64,000 nucleotides of DNA. Origin: Paraburkholderia ginsengiterrae. Its GTDB lineage: Bacteria > Pseudomonadota > Gammaproteobacteria > Burkholderiales > Burkholderiaceae. Positions 20,053-29,510 of the stretch are shown piece by piece. Numbering within the stretch: position 1 is the stretch's first letter; each line of letters starts with the position of its first letter. The stretch spans positions 1 through 64,000 of the forward strand of contig NZ_LXKA01000044.1 of assembly GCF_001645125.1 (NCBI RefSeq), written 5' to 3'. The notes below the pieces were generated by a model that saw nothing but the letters and a program-made list of their open reading frames with translations, was not told the origin of the DNA and ran no database searches. The position numbers and the translations under genes are program-made.

Positions 20053-20885
20053 TAGCGCGCGTCAGCAGGCCTGCCGCCTTTGGGCCAATCTTTGACTTTG
20101 GCTGCATAGTCGGGCCGGGGCTGCTGTGTCACGTAGGCGGCGACGTCAACGGCGTCCTGGTCACTTAGCGTGGCATTGCCAAGCGGCATATTGTTCTTGA
20201 TGAAGCCCGCCGCCGGCCCGAGCCGCGCCATGCTCGCGCCGATGTTGTACGACGCGTCGCCCCACAGCGGCGGTATGGCATAACTGCCGCCGCTGTGCAC
20301 CCCTTCGCCGTTCGCGCCATGACACGACGCGCATTTGTCTGCGTAGATCGCACGGCCATGGACGGGATCGGGCACGAGTGCCGCGTCGGCGATCTTGCCC
20401 ATGCCGCGCCCCGGGCCGAACTGCCCGCCCGGAATGCCGCGCGAGAGGTACGTCATGTAGGCCAGCAAGGCATTCATCTCACGCGAATCGAACGCAAGCG
20501 GTATGCCGTTTTCCGAGCGCTGAAAACAGTTGTTGATGCGCTGGGCAAGCGACTCCACCGTCGCGCTGCGCGCGCTATAGGCAGGCGACACGCCGGTCAT
20601 GCCGATCCACGGCGAGCTGAGCGGCGTGGTGCCGCCACCAATATGGCAGCTCGCACATGACATGGCGCCGCCCGGCACGTGGCCGGCGGCAAATTGCGGC
20701 GTTTCCATCGTGATCTTGCGGCCGAGTTTGATCGCTTCCGTATCCGGCCCTGGCGGGAGCGCTGCAATGCGCGCATCCACGTCATCGGCGGCGGGTGCCG
20801 CGGTTCCCTGAGCGGCACATGTCCCGAGCCCGCTCATTGACAGCGCGAACGCCAGCGCGCAAGCGGAAAAACCGGTTCTTTGCAT
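20049..20885 (-). CDS. Di-haem c-type cytochrome, TsdA-like (thiosulfate dehydrogenase candidate)
   Basis: Periplasmic cytochrome of 278 residues with a signal peptide (core ALAFALSMSGLGTCAAQG). Two haem motifs CASCH occur at residues 77-81 and 185-189. Between them, residues near 115-131 read RINNCFQRSENG, which resembles the segment carrying the axial Cys ligand of haem 1 in TsdA-type thiosulfate dehydrogenases (Cys120 here). A late IKNNMP could supply the Met ligand of haem 2. TsdA couples two thiosulfates to tetrathionate. The assignment is by motif and length, not by search. The open frame continues to 21533, but that part is antisense to the next LysR gene. ATG 20885 starts the signal peptide. 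Confidence 0.75.
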   Translation of the reverse strand: MQRTGFSACALAFALSMSGLGTCAAQGTAAPAADDVDARIAALPPGPDTEAIKLGRKITMETPQFAAGHVPGGAMSCASCHIGGGTTPLSSPWIGMTGVSPAYSARSATVESLAQRINNCFQRSENGIPLAFDSREMNALLAYMTYLSRGIPGGQFGPGRGMGKIADAALVPDPVHGRAIYADKCASCHGANGEGVHSGGSYAIPPLWGDASYNIGASMARLGPAAGFIKNNMPLGNATLSDQDAVDVAAYVTQQPRPDYAAKVKDWPKGGRPADARY

Positions 20886-21099
20886 GATCGATTCCCGTCC
20901 TGAAAGTGTGGTCCCAACGCCGTCGGCCCCCGCGATTCCAGAGCATTGTCGGCGATTCGGACGGTGGCGTCGAACGGTATAGCGCGCTCGGTGACAACCC
21001 GGGTTCACCGGCCGTTTCAATGACTCCCCGCTTGTGTGCGCTCGCCGCTGTAAACTCTGCCCAATCGCGCGCTCAACCCTAACCCAGACCACAGGCAAC

Positions 21100-22026
21100 A
21101 TGGATCGAATCGACGCAATGAAGGTGTTCGTCGCCACCCTGGACGAAGGGAGCCTCGCCGGCGCGAGCCGCCGGCTGGGCCGCTCCCCTGCCGCGGTGAG
21201 CCGGGCCATTGCGTTTCTCGAGGAACATGTCGGCACGGCCCTGCTGCACCGCACGACGCGGACCATCAAACTGAGCGAAGCCGGCGAGCGATATGCCGCC
21301 GCCTGCCGGCGCATTCTCACCGACCTCGAGGAAGCCGATTTGCTGATCGCCGGCGAGCGCTCCGCGCCGCGTGGGCTGCTCACGATTACGGCGCCCGTCG
21401 CGGCTGGCCAGGACATGCTGCGGCCGATCATCGACGATTTCGTCGACCAGTATCCGGCCGTCTCGGTGCGCCTCAATATGCTCGACCGCCCTGTCAGCCT
21501 TATCGACGAAGGGATGGACGTCGCGCTGCGCATCGCTCATTTGCCTGACTCGACGCTCGTGGCGATCCCTGTCGGTGAAGTGCGGCGGGTCGTGGCCGCG
21601 TCGCCGCGCTACCTGGCCGAGCATCCCCATATCAGCGACCCGGCCGATCTGGGCCAGCACCAGATCATCTCCATGACCCACTTTGGTCTGGATTCGTGGA
21701 GCTTTCCGCCCGCCAACGGCGCGACGATTCCGCAAGTCGTGCAGTTCTCCCCGCGCTTCATCGTCAACAGCATTCAGGCCGCGGTCGCTTCGGCCGTCGC
21801 GGGGCATGGCGTCACCCGCATGTTCTCTTATCACATCGCCGAACAGGTCAAGGACGGCTCGCTCAAGATCGTCCTGAGCGATCACGAACCGGCTCCGCTG
21901 CCGGTCCATCTGCTGACGCCTCACGGGCGTCTCGCGGTGCCCAAGGTGCGCGCGTTCGTCGACTTTGCCGCGCCACGCCTGCGCCGGTATTTCACGCAAT
22001 CCCAGCGGGTCACGAAAAACAATTGA
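21100..22026 (+). CDS. LysR family transcriptional regulator
   Basis: 308-residue regulator. ATG 21100 gives the standard N-terminus MDRIDAMKVFVATLDEGSL with helix-turn-helix GASRRLGRSPAAVSRAIAFLE near residues 20-42 and the LLHRTTRTIKLSEAG wing. The C-terminal effector domain is of the CrgA/DmlR-like type. It diverges from the di-haem cytochrome and lies 120 bp upstream of the SDR gene on its own strand, so it may regulate either side. Confidence 0.87.
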   Translation: MDRIDAMKVFVATLDEGSLAGASRRLGRSPAAVSRAIAFLEEHVGTALLHRTTRTIKLSEAGERYAAACRRILTDLEEADLLIAGERSAPRGLLTITAPVAAGQDMLRPIIDDFVDQYPAVSVRLNMLDRPVSLIDEGMDVALRIAHLPDSTLVAIPVGEVRRVVAASPRYLAEHPHISDPADLGQHQIISMTHFGLDSWSFPPANGATIPQVVQFSPRFIVNSIQAAVASAVAGHGVTRMFSYHIAEQVKDGSLKIVLSDHEPAPLPVHLLTPHGRLAVPKVRAFVDFAAPRLRRYFTQSQRVTKNN

Positions 22027-22146
22027 ATCGCCTGGCGGAAGAATGTCTGCCGTACAGCGTGGATTCTCTCTGCAAATGGTTCAATCTAGACTTGCTCCAT
22101 CGAGATCGGGCGCACATCGCAGCCCGTCGATCCTCAGGAGCAGACC

Positions 22147-22857
22147 ATGGGTGCAGAACAGAAAGTCGTTATCGTCACGGGCGCGTCGCAGGGCATTGGC
22201 GCAGGCGTGGTTAAAGCCTACCGGGACCGCAATTACCGCGTCGTAGCCACCTCGCGCACGATCGGCGCAAGCACGGATCCCGACGTGCTGACGGTGCAAG
22301 GCGACATTGCCGATCCCGCTACCGCGCAACGCGTGATCGACACGGCGCTCGAGCGTTTCGGCCGCATCGACACGCTGGTCAACAATGCCGGTATTTTCGT
22401 TGCCAAGCCCTTCACCGAATACTCGCCAGCTGATTACACCGCCGTTATGGCGACCAACGTGACCGGCTTCTTCCATATCACGCAGCGTGCGCTCGAAGTC
22501 ATGAGCAATCAGCGCAGCGGCCATATCGTCAACATCACCGCCAGCATCGTCGATCGGCCGCTGGCAGCCTTGCCGGCCGCCATGGCGGCGCTGACCAAGG
22601 GCGGCCTGAACTCGGTCACGCGTTCACTCGCCATCGAATACGCGTCGCGCGGCATCCGCGTCAATGCAGTCGCACCGGGCGTCGTGCGGACACCGATGCA
22701 TGCTCCCGAGACGCACGCGGCACTCGCGAAGATGCACCCGGTGGGCCGCATCGGCGAAATCGACGACATTGCCGACGCCGTGCTGTACCTCGAATCGGCA
22801 ACCTTCGTCACGGGCGAAATTCTGCGCGTCGACGGCGGCAGCAACGTCGGCGCTTAA
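22147..22857 (+). CDS. SDR family protein lacking the catalytic tyrosine
   Basis: 236-residue classical short-chain dehydrogenase/reductase fold. The cofactor motif TGASQGIG is near residue 12, NNAG near residue 79, the active-site Ser in NITASIVDRP, and the C-terminal GEILRVDGG. In the YxxxK position the sequence reads AALTK (within PAAMAALTKGG), so the catalytic Tyr is replaced by Ala while the Lys is kept. The reading is clean at the DNA level. It may use another residue or be non-catalytic. ATG 22147 follows TCAGGAGCAGACC. It starts a four-gene run with NIPSNAP, nitronate monooxygenase and MFS genes. Confidence 0.85.
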   Translation: MGAEQKVVIVTGASQGIGAGVVKAYRDRNYRVVATSRTIGASTDPDVLTVQGDIADPATAQRVIDTALERFGRIDTLVNNAGIFVAKPFTEYSPADYTAVMATNVTGFFHITQRALEVMSNQRSGHIVNITASIVDRPLAALPAAMAALTKGGLNSVTRSLAIEYASRGIRVNAVAPGVVRTPMHAPETHAALAKMHPVGRIGEIDDIADAVLYLESATFVTGEILRVDGGSNVGA

Positions 22858-22919
22858 GTGTTCGCGTCCGGCACGGAAAACCCTTTGATATTTAATTTGC
22901 AATCCGTAGGAGAAGCATT

Positions 22920-23246
22920 GTGATCTACGAACTTCGCACCTATCGCGCCGTGCCTGGACGCTTGCCGGATGTCACCGCGCGTTTGCGCGAGCGGATCTTG
23001 CCGATCTGGGCGCGCCTCGGCATCAGACAAAGCGGTTTCTGGACGACGCTGATCGGCGAATCCGACGCCCACCTGATTTTCATGCTGGCGTGGGATTCGC
23101 TCGCGGAACGGGAAGTGAAGTGGCAAGCGTTTCTCGACGACCCCGAATGGCATCAGGTGCGCATCGACACGGAAAGCAACGGACCGATCATCGCGAACAT
23201 CACCAACGAGTTGCTCGTTCCAACCGACTTTTCTGCGTTGAAGTAA
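22920..23246 (+). CDS. NIPSNAP family protein
   Basis: 108-residue single ferredoxin-like (dimeric alpha/beta barrel) domain of the NIPSNAP family: N-terminal [17 protein letters not shown], middle [20 protein letters not shown] and the end stretch [12 protein letters not shown] start at 22920 with AGGAGA 7 bases upstream. Small proteins of this type often sit beside oxidoreductases; the biochemical role is unknown. It is in the same operon as the SDR and nitronate monooxygenase genes. Confidence 0.85.
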   Translation: MIYELRTYRAVPGRLPDVTARLRERILPIWARLGIRQSGFWTTLIGESDAHLIFMLAWDSLAEREVKWQAFLDDPEWHQVRIDTESNGPIIANITNELLVPTDFSALK

Positions 23247-23313
23247 GCGTGGCGCGGCTCGCGCCGCGCGCTCGCCACCTGAATCGTTCAACCACTTGAG
23301 CTGGGAGAACAGC

Positions 23314-24417
23314 ATGATCCGCAAGACACACCTTCTGCATGCGCTCGGCGTGCAGCACCCCATCATTCAGGCACCGATGGCCGGCGTCTCCACGCCCGCA
23401 CTCGCTGCCGCGGTGTCCAACGCCGGCGCGCTGGGCTCCATCGCCGTGGGCGCAAGCACCGCGCAGCAGGCGCGCGAACTGATCGCCGCAACGCGTGCGC
23501 TCACCAGCAAGCCGTTCAACGTGAACGTGTTCTGCCATCTCCCGGCCCATAGTGATCCGCTTCGCGAAGCCACATGGCTCGCGCATCTGCAGCCGTTGTT
23601 TGCCGAGTTCGGTGCCAAGCCGCCCGCGGCGCTCAGCGAGATTTACCAGAGCTTCATGGTCGATGAGGCGCTGCTGCAAGTCCTGATCGACGAACGCCCG
23701 GCTGTCGTCAGCTTCCATTTCGGACTGCCTCCTCGCGAATGGATCGAAGCGCTGCATGACGCCGGCATCCTGCTGCTCGGCTGCGCAACCACGCCGCGTG
23801 AAGCGATGCTGATCGAACAGGCCGGGCTCGACGCCATCGTCGCGCAAGGCGCGGAAGCCGGCGGCCACCGGGGCGTGTTCGACCCGGAGGATGACTTGAT
23901 GATCGGCACCCTGGCGCTGGTCCGGCTGATCGCGAAACAAACGACGCTGCCGGTCATCGCGGCGGGCGGCATCATGGACGGCGAGGGTATTGCCGCTGCC
24001 ATGCTGCTCGGTGCGAGTGCGGTGCAGATGGGCACCGCGTTCGTGGTCGCTCCGGAATCCGGTGCCGATCCCGCTTACCGGAGCGCCTTGACCAGCCAAC
24101 GCACGTACCGCACGGCCGTGACCGCCGCGATCTCGGGCCGGCCGGCGCGTGGACTCATCAACCGGATGCATACCGACGTCGGCTCGACGGACGCGCCGCG
24201 CCTGCCCGACTATCCGATTGCGTACGACGCCGCCAAGGCACTGAACGCCGCGGCCAGGGCGCGCGGCAACACCGACTTCGCCGTGCAGTGGGCCGGCCAA
24301 GGCGCGCCGATGGCAAGAGCATTGCCCGCGGCCGAGCTGGTTGCCACGCTGGTGAGCGAGCTTGCGGAAGCACAGGCTCAGATGCGCTCACCGGCGTTCG
24401 CGGAGCAGACAGCATGA
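23314..24417 (+). CDS. Nitronate monooxygenase (NMO / 2-nitropropane dioxygenase family)
   Basis: FMN-dependent TIM-barrel enzyme of 367 residues that oxidises alkyl nitronates such as propionate 3-nitronate. Family motifs: [20 protein letters not shown] near residue 17, [11 protein letters not shown] near residue 180 with the catalytic His, VIAAGGI, and [11 protein letters not shown] for phosphate binding. ATG 23314 follows CTGGGAGAACAGC. It overlaps the following MFS gene by 4 bases (ATGA), indicating translational coupling. With the SDR and NIPSNAP genes it may form a small detoxification or catabolic operon. Confidence 0.88.
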   Translation: MIRKTHLLHALGVQHPIIQAPMAGVSTPALAAAVSNAGALGSIAVGASTAQQARELIAATRALTSKPFNVNVFCHLPAHSDPLREATWLAHLQPLFAEFGAKPPAALSEIYQSFMVDEALLQVLIDERPAVVSFHFGLPPREWIEALHDAGILLLGCATTPREAMLIEQAGLDAIVAQGAEAGGHRGVFDPEDDLMIGTLALVRLIAKQTTLPVIAAGGIMDGEGIAAAMLLGASAVQMGTAFVVAPESGADPAYRSALTSQRTYRTAVTAAISGRPARGLINRMHTDVGSTDAPRLPDYPIAYDAAKALNAAARARGNTDFAVQWAGQGAPMARALPAAELVATLVSELAEAQAQMRSPAFAEQTA

Positions 24418-25691
24418 ACGCGCGCGCCAAGCTTGCTTTGCGAGCCAATCTGGTCACGGACAATCTCGATTACGCGGCGCGACATGAACACTACTGGCGC
24501 CGCAATCTGGCAGTGTGCGTGTTCGGCTCGTTCACCACGCTCGTCAGCCTGAGCATGCTGCTGCCGTTTTTACCCCTGTACGTCCAGCAACTCGGCGTGC
24601 AGTCGCAATCGGCCGTGATCCAGTGGTCCGGGATCGCGTTCGGTGCAACGTTTCTTGGAACGGCCGTCACCGCGCCGCTGTGGGGGCGTCTCGCCGATCG
24701 CTACGGCCGCAAGCCGATGCTGGTCCGCGCGGCGGTCGGCATGGCGGTGGTGATGTCGTTGATCGGCATGGCTCACAACGTGCATCAACTTGTCGGGCTG
24801 CGTCTGCTGGCGGGGCTGGTGGGCGGCTATGCATCGGCTTCGACCGTGATGGTCGGCACGCAGGTACCGCGGGAGCGCGCGGGCTGGGCGTTGGGCGTGC
24901 TGTCGACCGGCGCGCTGGCAGGCAATCTGATCGGACCGCTCGTAGGTGGATTTCTGCCGGGATGGTTCGGCATTCGCGGCACCTTCTTTGCCGGCGGCGC
25001 CATGATCGCGGCAGCCGCGTTGCTCACCATCTTCGTCGTCAAGGAAGACTTCGATCCGGCCACCCATGCCACTCGCCGCCCCGCACGCCAGACGCCGACG
25101 GCTGGGCCGCGCAACAACTATCCGGTCATCGGCGCGCTGCTGGTCACGGCGATGATGGTACTGCTCGCCAATATGTCGATCGAGCCGGTCATCACGGTTT
25201 ATGTCGGCAGCCTCGGCGTGCCCTCGGCTCATCTCGCCCGCATTGCGGGCGTCGTGATGGCCTGCTCCGCTTTCGGCAGCATGCTGACGGCCGCGCGTCT
25301 TGGTGCGCTGGCCGACCGGATCGGGAGCTGGAATGTGATCGTCGGCTGCCTGGTGCTGACCGGACTCGTGATGGTCCCGCAGGCGTTCGTTCACGCGTGG
25401 TGGCAACTGGCCGCCTTGCGCGCACTGATGGGTATGACGCTGGCCGGCCTCCTGCCTTCGATTGCGAAGCTCGCGCGCAATGCCGTGGAAGAACACAGGA
25501 CCGGCCAGATGCTCGGTTATCTGCAGTCGGCGCAATTCAGCGGGCAGGTGGCCGGTCCGGTTATCGGCGGTGTGATCGCCGTCCATCTCGGCCTGCATTC
25601 GGTATTTTTCGTCACCGGATCATTGCTGGTGGCGTGCGCCGCGCTCGCCCAATGGGCACGGACGAGCGTCAAGTCGCAACCTTCGACATAA
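24414..25691 (+). CDS. MFS transporter (DHA1 / multidrug-resistance type)
   Basis: 425-residue, 12-segment major facilitator. The motif-A loop [17 protein letters not shown] lies near residue 90 and a second-half counterpart [10 protein letters not shown] near residue 300. It resembles drug/metabolite antiporters of the MdtG type. ATG 24414 overlaps the nitronate monooxygenase stop codon, so they are translated together and the pump may export the substrate or product of that enzyme. Its 3' end overlaps the convergent KfrA-like gene by 23 bp. Confidence 0.86.
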   Translation: MNARAKLALRANLVTDNLDYAARHEHYWRRNLAVCVFGSFTTLVSLSMLLPFLPLYVQQLGVQSQSAVIQWSGIAFGATFLGTAVTAPLWGRLADRYGRKPMLVRAAVGMAVVMSLIGMAHNVHQLVGLRLLAGLVGGYASASTVMVGTQVPRERAGWALGVLSTGALAGNLIGPLVGGFLPGWFGIRGTFFAGGAMIAAAALLTIFVVKEDFDPATHATRRPARQTPTAGPRNNYPVIGALLVTAMMVLLANMSIEPVITVYVGSLGVPSAHLARIAGVVMACSAFGSMLTAARLGALADRIGSWNVIVGCLVLTGLVMVPQAFVHAWWQLAALRALMGMTLAGLLPSIAKLARNAVEEHRTGQMLGYLQSAQFSGQVAGPVIGGVIAVHLGLHSVFFVTGSLLVACAALAQWARTSVKSQPST

Positions 25692-28539
25692 CCGCGGTGG
25701 CCGGATCATACCGGTAGCCTTTTTGCGCAAGCTGGTGGGCCATTGTCGTGCCAATCAGCTTTTGCTGGGTTTCCCGGGATATCAGCTCGTGATCCGGTTT
25801 CAGCCGCTCCAGTTCGGATGCGAGCCTGCGCACCAGCGCCACTTCTCCAGTGCTACGCGCGTCGATGAACAATATCCGCTCGCTCGCCACACCGAGCCGC
25901 TGCTTCAGGTCTTTGGCATGCGCCACCCACTGTTCGGCGGTGGAGCGAAGCTCGTCCAGCGCCTTCGTATGGGCTTTGGTCTGCGCCAATATCTGGCGTT
26001 GCAACGCGGCGATTTCTTCCGCGCTATCAGTCTCCGCGGCGCGAGCGCCTGGTTTCTGGGCGGCTTGACGTTCTTTGGCAAGAGCATCAGTTTGCGCGGC
26101 GAGGCGCTGCGTCAACTGGGCTGCATGCTGGTCGGCGGCATCTGCTTGCGCCTTCGCGGTGGCTACGTCTTGCGCAAGCCGGGCCAGATCGGCGCTCGCG
26201 GCGGCTTTCGCTTCGGTCAGCGTCCCGACATGCCGCCGGGTCTCGTCGAGTTCACGGGTCACGCGCTGCAGCTCTTCACGCTGAGCGGCCGCTTCTTCAG
26301 TCCGTGCCGCGACGGCCCGGCGCTCGCTTGTCAGCACGGCGCGAGCGTCGCTGAGTTCAGACTCGAGCGCGGCGAGGCGCGCGAGGCTCTCGTTCGTTTG
26401 CGTGCCGGCGCCTTCCAGGCGTAATGACGCTGCGTTGAGCTGCTCCGACAAACGAGCCACTTCCTGCGACTTCGCCTGACTCACGTCGCCCAGCGCGACG
26501 AGATCTTGCCGTGTCTGGTCGAGTTCTTGAGTGACCCGCGCTATTTCATCCTGCTTGCTTGCGACAGCCGCATCCGCGGTTTCGCGCGCACGGCGTTCCT
26601 CGTAGAGCGACGCCTTCGCGGCTTCCAGCGCTGCGTCATGGGTCGACGCTTGCTGCACGAGTTCTTGTATCCGCGACTCGGCTGACTCAGCGCGCAACGA
26701 AGCCGCGCTTAAGTCTTCCATCAGCCGCACCGCCTCTTGCGACTTCGCCTGGCTGGCATCGCCCAGCGCGGCGAGGTCCAGGCGTGTCTGACCGAGTTCC
26801 TGAGTGACTCGCGCTATTTCATCCTGCTTGCTTGCGACAGCCGCATCCGCGGCTTCGCGCTCACGGCGTTCCTCGTCGAGCAACGCCTTCGCGGCTTCCA
26901 GCGCAGCGTCATGGGCCGACGCTTGCTGCACGAGTTCTTGGATCCGCGACTCGGCCGACTCAGCGCGCAACGAAGCCGCGCTTAGGTCATCCATCAGCCG
27001 CGCCACCTCTTGCGACTTCGCCTGGCTGGCATCACCCAACGCAACGAGGTCGTGACGCGTCTGATCGAGCTCCCGGGTGACTCGCGCAATTTCGTCGCTC
27101 TTGCTGGCGACAGCCGCGTCCGACGCTTCGCGCGCCCGGCGCTCCGCGTCGAGCGACGCCTTCGCGGCTTCCAGCGCAGCGTCATGTGCCGATGCTTGCC
27201 GCACGAGTTCTTGTATCCGCGACTCGGCCGACTCAGCCCGCAACGAAGCCGCGCTCAAGTCCTCCGACAGTCGTGCCACTTCCTGAGACTTCGCCTGGCT
27301 GATATCGCCCAACGCAACGAGGTCCTGACGTGTCTGATCAAGCTCCTGAGTGACTCGCGCAATTTCGTCGCTCTTGCTGGCGACAGCCGCGTCCGACGCT
27401 TCACGCGCCCGGCGTTCCTCGTCGAGCGACGCTTTCGTGGTTTCCAGTTTGCTGTTTTCTTCCGACGCGCGTTGCACGAGTTCGTCGATACGCGACTCGG
27501 CGGCCCCCGCGCGCAACGAAGCCGCGCTTAGCTCGTCCGACAATCGCGCCACTTCCTGCGACTTCGCCTGGCTGACATCGCCCAACGCCACCAGGTCCTG
27601 CCGCGTCTGTTCGAGCTCCTGTGTGACTCGCGCGATTTCATCGTTCCTGCTTGCAACTGCCGCGTCCGACGCTTCGCGGGCCCGGCGTTCCTCATCAAGC
27701 GACGCCTTCGTGGCTTCCAGTCTGGCGTCTTCTTCCGCCGCGCGTTGCACGAGTTCCTCGATACGTGCGCCAGCGGCATCCACGCGCGACGACGCCGCGC
27801 TCAACTCTTCGGACAATCGCGCCACTTCCTGCGACTTCACCTGAAGGTCGTCGCCCAACGTGGTGGCCTCATGCCGCGCCTGATCGAGTTCCTGCGCGAC
27901 CCGTGCGATCTCATCATTCCTGCTCGCGACAGCCGCAGCCAGCAAATCGCGAGCCTTGCGCTCCTCCTCGAGCGACGCCTTCGTGGCCTCCAGAACCGCA
28001 TCCTGCTCCGCGGCACAATGCACGAGCTCGCCGATGCGAGTTTCGGCCACTTCGGCCCGGCCCGCCGCCGCCGCGAGCTCCTCGCCAAGCTGGGTGGCGC
28101 CGCTTTCCGCGGCGCTCAGCGCGTTCGTCAGGCTCTGGATACGCTCGCGGCCCGATTCGACTTCTTCCACCGTCTTCTGGTACTCGGCAAGCGCCTCGTC
28201 CCGTTCCGCGAACGCCGCATCAAGATTCTGGTTCACCGCGGCCATGCGATGATTGAAGGCCCGCTCCGCGTCGTCCTGGGAGGCCGCCCAGATTCGCCCC
28301 GCCGCGCTCATCACGGTGTCGGCGAGGGTCTCCGGCAACGCGGCCTGGACCTTCATTTCCGGCATCTCAGCCTGGCGCGCTTCGCGCCAGCGTTGCAAGG
28401 CCGCGACGACCTCGACCAGCGAGCCGCCCCGAACCTCCTTCCAGATTGTTACTGGCGAAACCCGTATGCCTTCCTCGACCATGCGATCTGCGATTGCAGC
28501 GATCCGTTCGTCGGTGATGATGTCTGTGTCCGTGGACAT
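25669..28539 (-). CDS. KfrA-like DNA-binding protein with long repetitive coiled coil
   Basis: 956-residue protein. Residues about 5-120 match the KfrA_N domain (ITDERIAAIADRMVEEGIR, SPVTIWKEVRGGS), a helix-turn-helix region best known from plasmid partition-associated repressors. The rest is Ala/Glu/Arg-rich alpha-helical coiled coil. Residues 185-730 consist of six copies of a 91-residue unit (13 exact heptads), preceded by a half copy. The last part (about 850-945) is a different conserved domain (AEQWVAHAKDLKQRLGVASERILFIDARS). Chromosomal KfrA-like proteins are thought to bind DNA and form filamentous or nucleoid-associated structures; the role here is unknown. It converges on and overlaps the MFS gene. 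Confidence 0.83.
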   Translation of the reverse strand: MSTDTDIITDERIAAIADRMVEEGIRVSPVTIWKEVRGGSLVEVVAALQRWREARQAEMPEMKVQAALPETLADTVMSAAGRIWAASQDDAERAFNHRMAAVNQNLDAAFAERDEALAEYQKTVEEVESGRERIQSLTNALSAAESGATQLGEELAAAAGRAEVAETRIGELVHCAAEQDAVLEATKASLEEERKARDLLAAAVASRNDEIARVAQELDQARHEATTLGDDLQVKSQEVARLSEELSAASSRVDAAGARIEELVQRAAEEDARLEATKASLDEERRAREASDAAVASRNDEIARVTQELEQTRQDLVALGDVSQAKSQEVARLSDELSAASLRAGAAESRIDELVQRASEENSKLETTKASLDEERRAREASDAAVASKSDEIARVTQELDQTRQDLVALGDISQAKSQEVARLSEDLSAASLRAESAESRIQELVRQASAHDAALEAAKASLDAERRAREASDAAVASKSDEIARVTRELDQTRHDLVALGDASQAKSQEVARLMDDLSAASLRAESAESRIQELVQQASAHDAALEAAKALLDEERREREAADAAVASKQDEIARVTQELGQTRLDLAALGDASQAKSQEAVRLMEDLSAASLRAESAESRIQELVQQASTHDAALEAAKASLYEERRARETADAAVASKQDEIARVTQELDQTRQDLVALGDVSQAKSQEVARLSEQLNAASLRLEGAGTQTNESLARLAALESELSDARAVLTSERRAVAARTEEAAAQREELQRVTRELDETRRHVGTLTEAKAAASADLARLAQDVATAKAQADAADQHAAQLTQRLAAQTDALAKERQAAQKPGARAAETDSAEEIAALQRQILAQTKAHTKALDELRSTAEQWVAHAKDLKQRLGVASERILFIDARSTGEVALVRRLASELERLKPDHELISRETQQKLIGTTMAHQLAQKGYRYDPATAVMSKVAT
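26350..27987 (-). repeat. Six tandem 273-bp repeats inside the KfrA-like gene
   Basis: The unit is 273 bp (91 codons, 13 heptads). For example, 27088-27129 and 27361-27402 are identical over 42 bases at a distance of exactly 273. Units in the protein run 185-275, 276-366, 367-457, 458-548, 549-639 and a more diverged 640-730. Near-identity at the DNA level, not only in protein, points to recent expansion or gene conversion. Confidence 0.85.
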
Positions 28540-28649
28540 AAGCGCCTCAAAAATCGATGTAACCCGGCGAAAGCTAAAACTTCCAATACGTTACTACGTC
28601 TTGCGATGCCCGCACTATACGGTAACCGGCCGCGCATTTCGCACGCCGG

Positions 28650-29342
28650 CTAGTTCACTGAGCGGTGGGTTGCGGCAAGCGCGTCAAGCCCGGCGAACAC
28701 AAAGCGGACGTAGTCGTCCACCAGCGCGGTCTTGTCTTTTGCCAGGGCGGGCAGCATGGCGGTTTGGACCTGTTTTGGCGCGATCATCATCAGGATGCAA
28801 GGCAGCACGGAGAACATCAGCGCGCGCTGCACGGCCGGCTCCTGTGGATCCAGCCGTAGCACCTCGCCGATCAGATGCAGCAGCACGGCGGCTTTCGGCC
28901 GGATTGCCTGCTCGATCAGCGCCGGAATCGCGGGGGACGGCGACAGTACCTCGCGCAACATCAGCATGAATCCCCAAGGCGCGCGGGAGCCGGTCGAGAC
29001 ACCGATGAAACGGGACAGCACCGCCCGCAATCGCTCCCTAGGGTCACCCGGCACTGCGGTGAGCGCCGTTAGTTCGTCCAGACCGACCACCTGCCGGTGC
29101 GCCTCGACGAGCACCGCTTCGTAAAGTGCCTCGCGGCTGCCGAAGTGATAATTCACCGAGGCCATAGGCGTACCGGCCCGCTCGCAAATTTCCTTGCTGG
29201 TTGCGTCCGCGAAACCGCGCTCGGCGAACACCTGCACTGCGGTATCGAGCAAATGCTGACGGGTCGCCGCGCCGTCAGGCCGGCTCGCCCGTTTTGGCTG
29301 CGCTGGCTGTTTCACCGCGGTCTTGGCTGGTTTGGTCGGCAT
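28650..29342 (-). CDS. TetR/AcrR family regulator, CecR-like (DUF1956)
   Basis: 230-residue repressor. After a basic N-terminal tail it has the TetR helix-turn-helix (FADATSKEICERAGTPMASV, then NYHFGSREALYEAVL) at residues about 40-75 and a C-terminal domain of the DUF1956 (CecR/YbiH) type with GVSTGSRAPWGFMLMLREVLSP. In E. coli, CecR controls the ybhGFSR exporter. Here the gene likewise diverges from an HlyD adaptor/ABC exporter operon, so the same relation is likely. A perfect 12-bp palindrome lies between the two starts. Confidence 0.87.
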   Translation of the reverse strand: MPTKPAKTAVKQPAQPKRASRPDGAATRQHLLDTAVQVFAERGFADATSKEICERAGTPMASVNYHFGSREALYEAVLVEAHRQVVGLDELTALTAVPGDPRERLRAVLSRFIGVSTGSRAPWGFMLMLREVLSPSPAIPALIEQAIRPKAAVLLHLIGEVLRLDPQEPAVQRALMFSVLPCILMMIAPKQVQTAMLPALAKDKTALVDDYVRFVFAGLDALAATHRSVN

Positions 29343-29368
29343 GGGCGAACTTGCGGCCTCACAAATAG

Positions 29369-29380
29369 TTTGAATTCAAA
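29369..29380. promoter_or_regulatory. Palindromic operator candidate between CecR-like regulator and exporter
   Basis: Perfect palindrome TTTGAATTCAAA, 27 bp upstream of the regulator start and 131 bp upstream of the adaptor. It is followed by two more TTCAAA half-copies (29375-29390). Position and symmetry fit a TetR-family operator controlling both directions. Confidence 0.6.
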
Positions 29381-29510
29381 TTCAAATTCACATATCATCA
29401 ATTTTACTTCATCTGCGTGAGCGCTGTGGAACGCGGCATGATGTAAACAAGTATGGATTGCTTACTGAGTATGTGCCCATCATCAGGCATGTTCGAGTGG
29501 GACGAAACCG

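Noticed and set aside
20886-21533. N-terminal extension of the cytochrome reading frame
   Set aside because: It is antisense to the LysR gene at 21100 and would remove the signal peptide from the N-terminus.
26350-27987. Regular repeats that could suggest a CRISPR array
   Set aside because: The unit is 273 bp, contiguous, without spacers, and encodes a heptad coiled coil.
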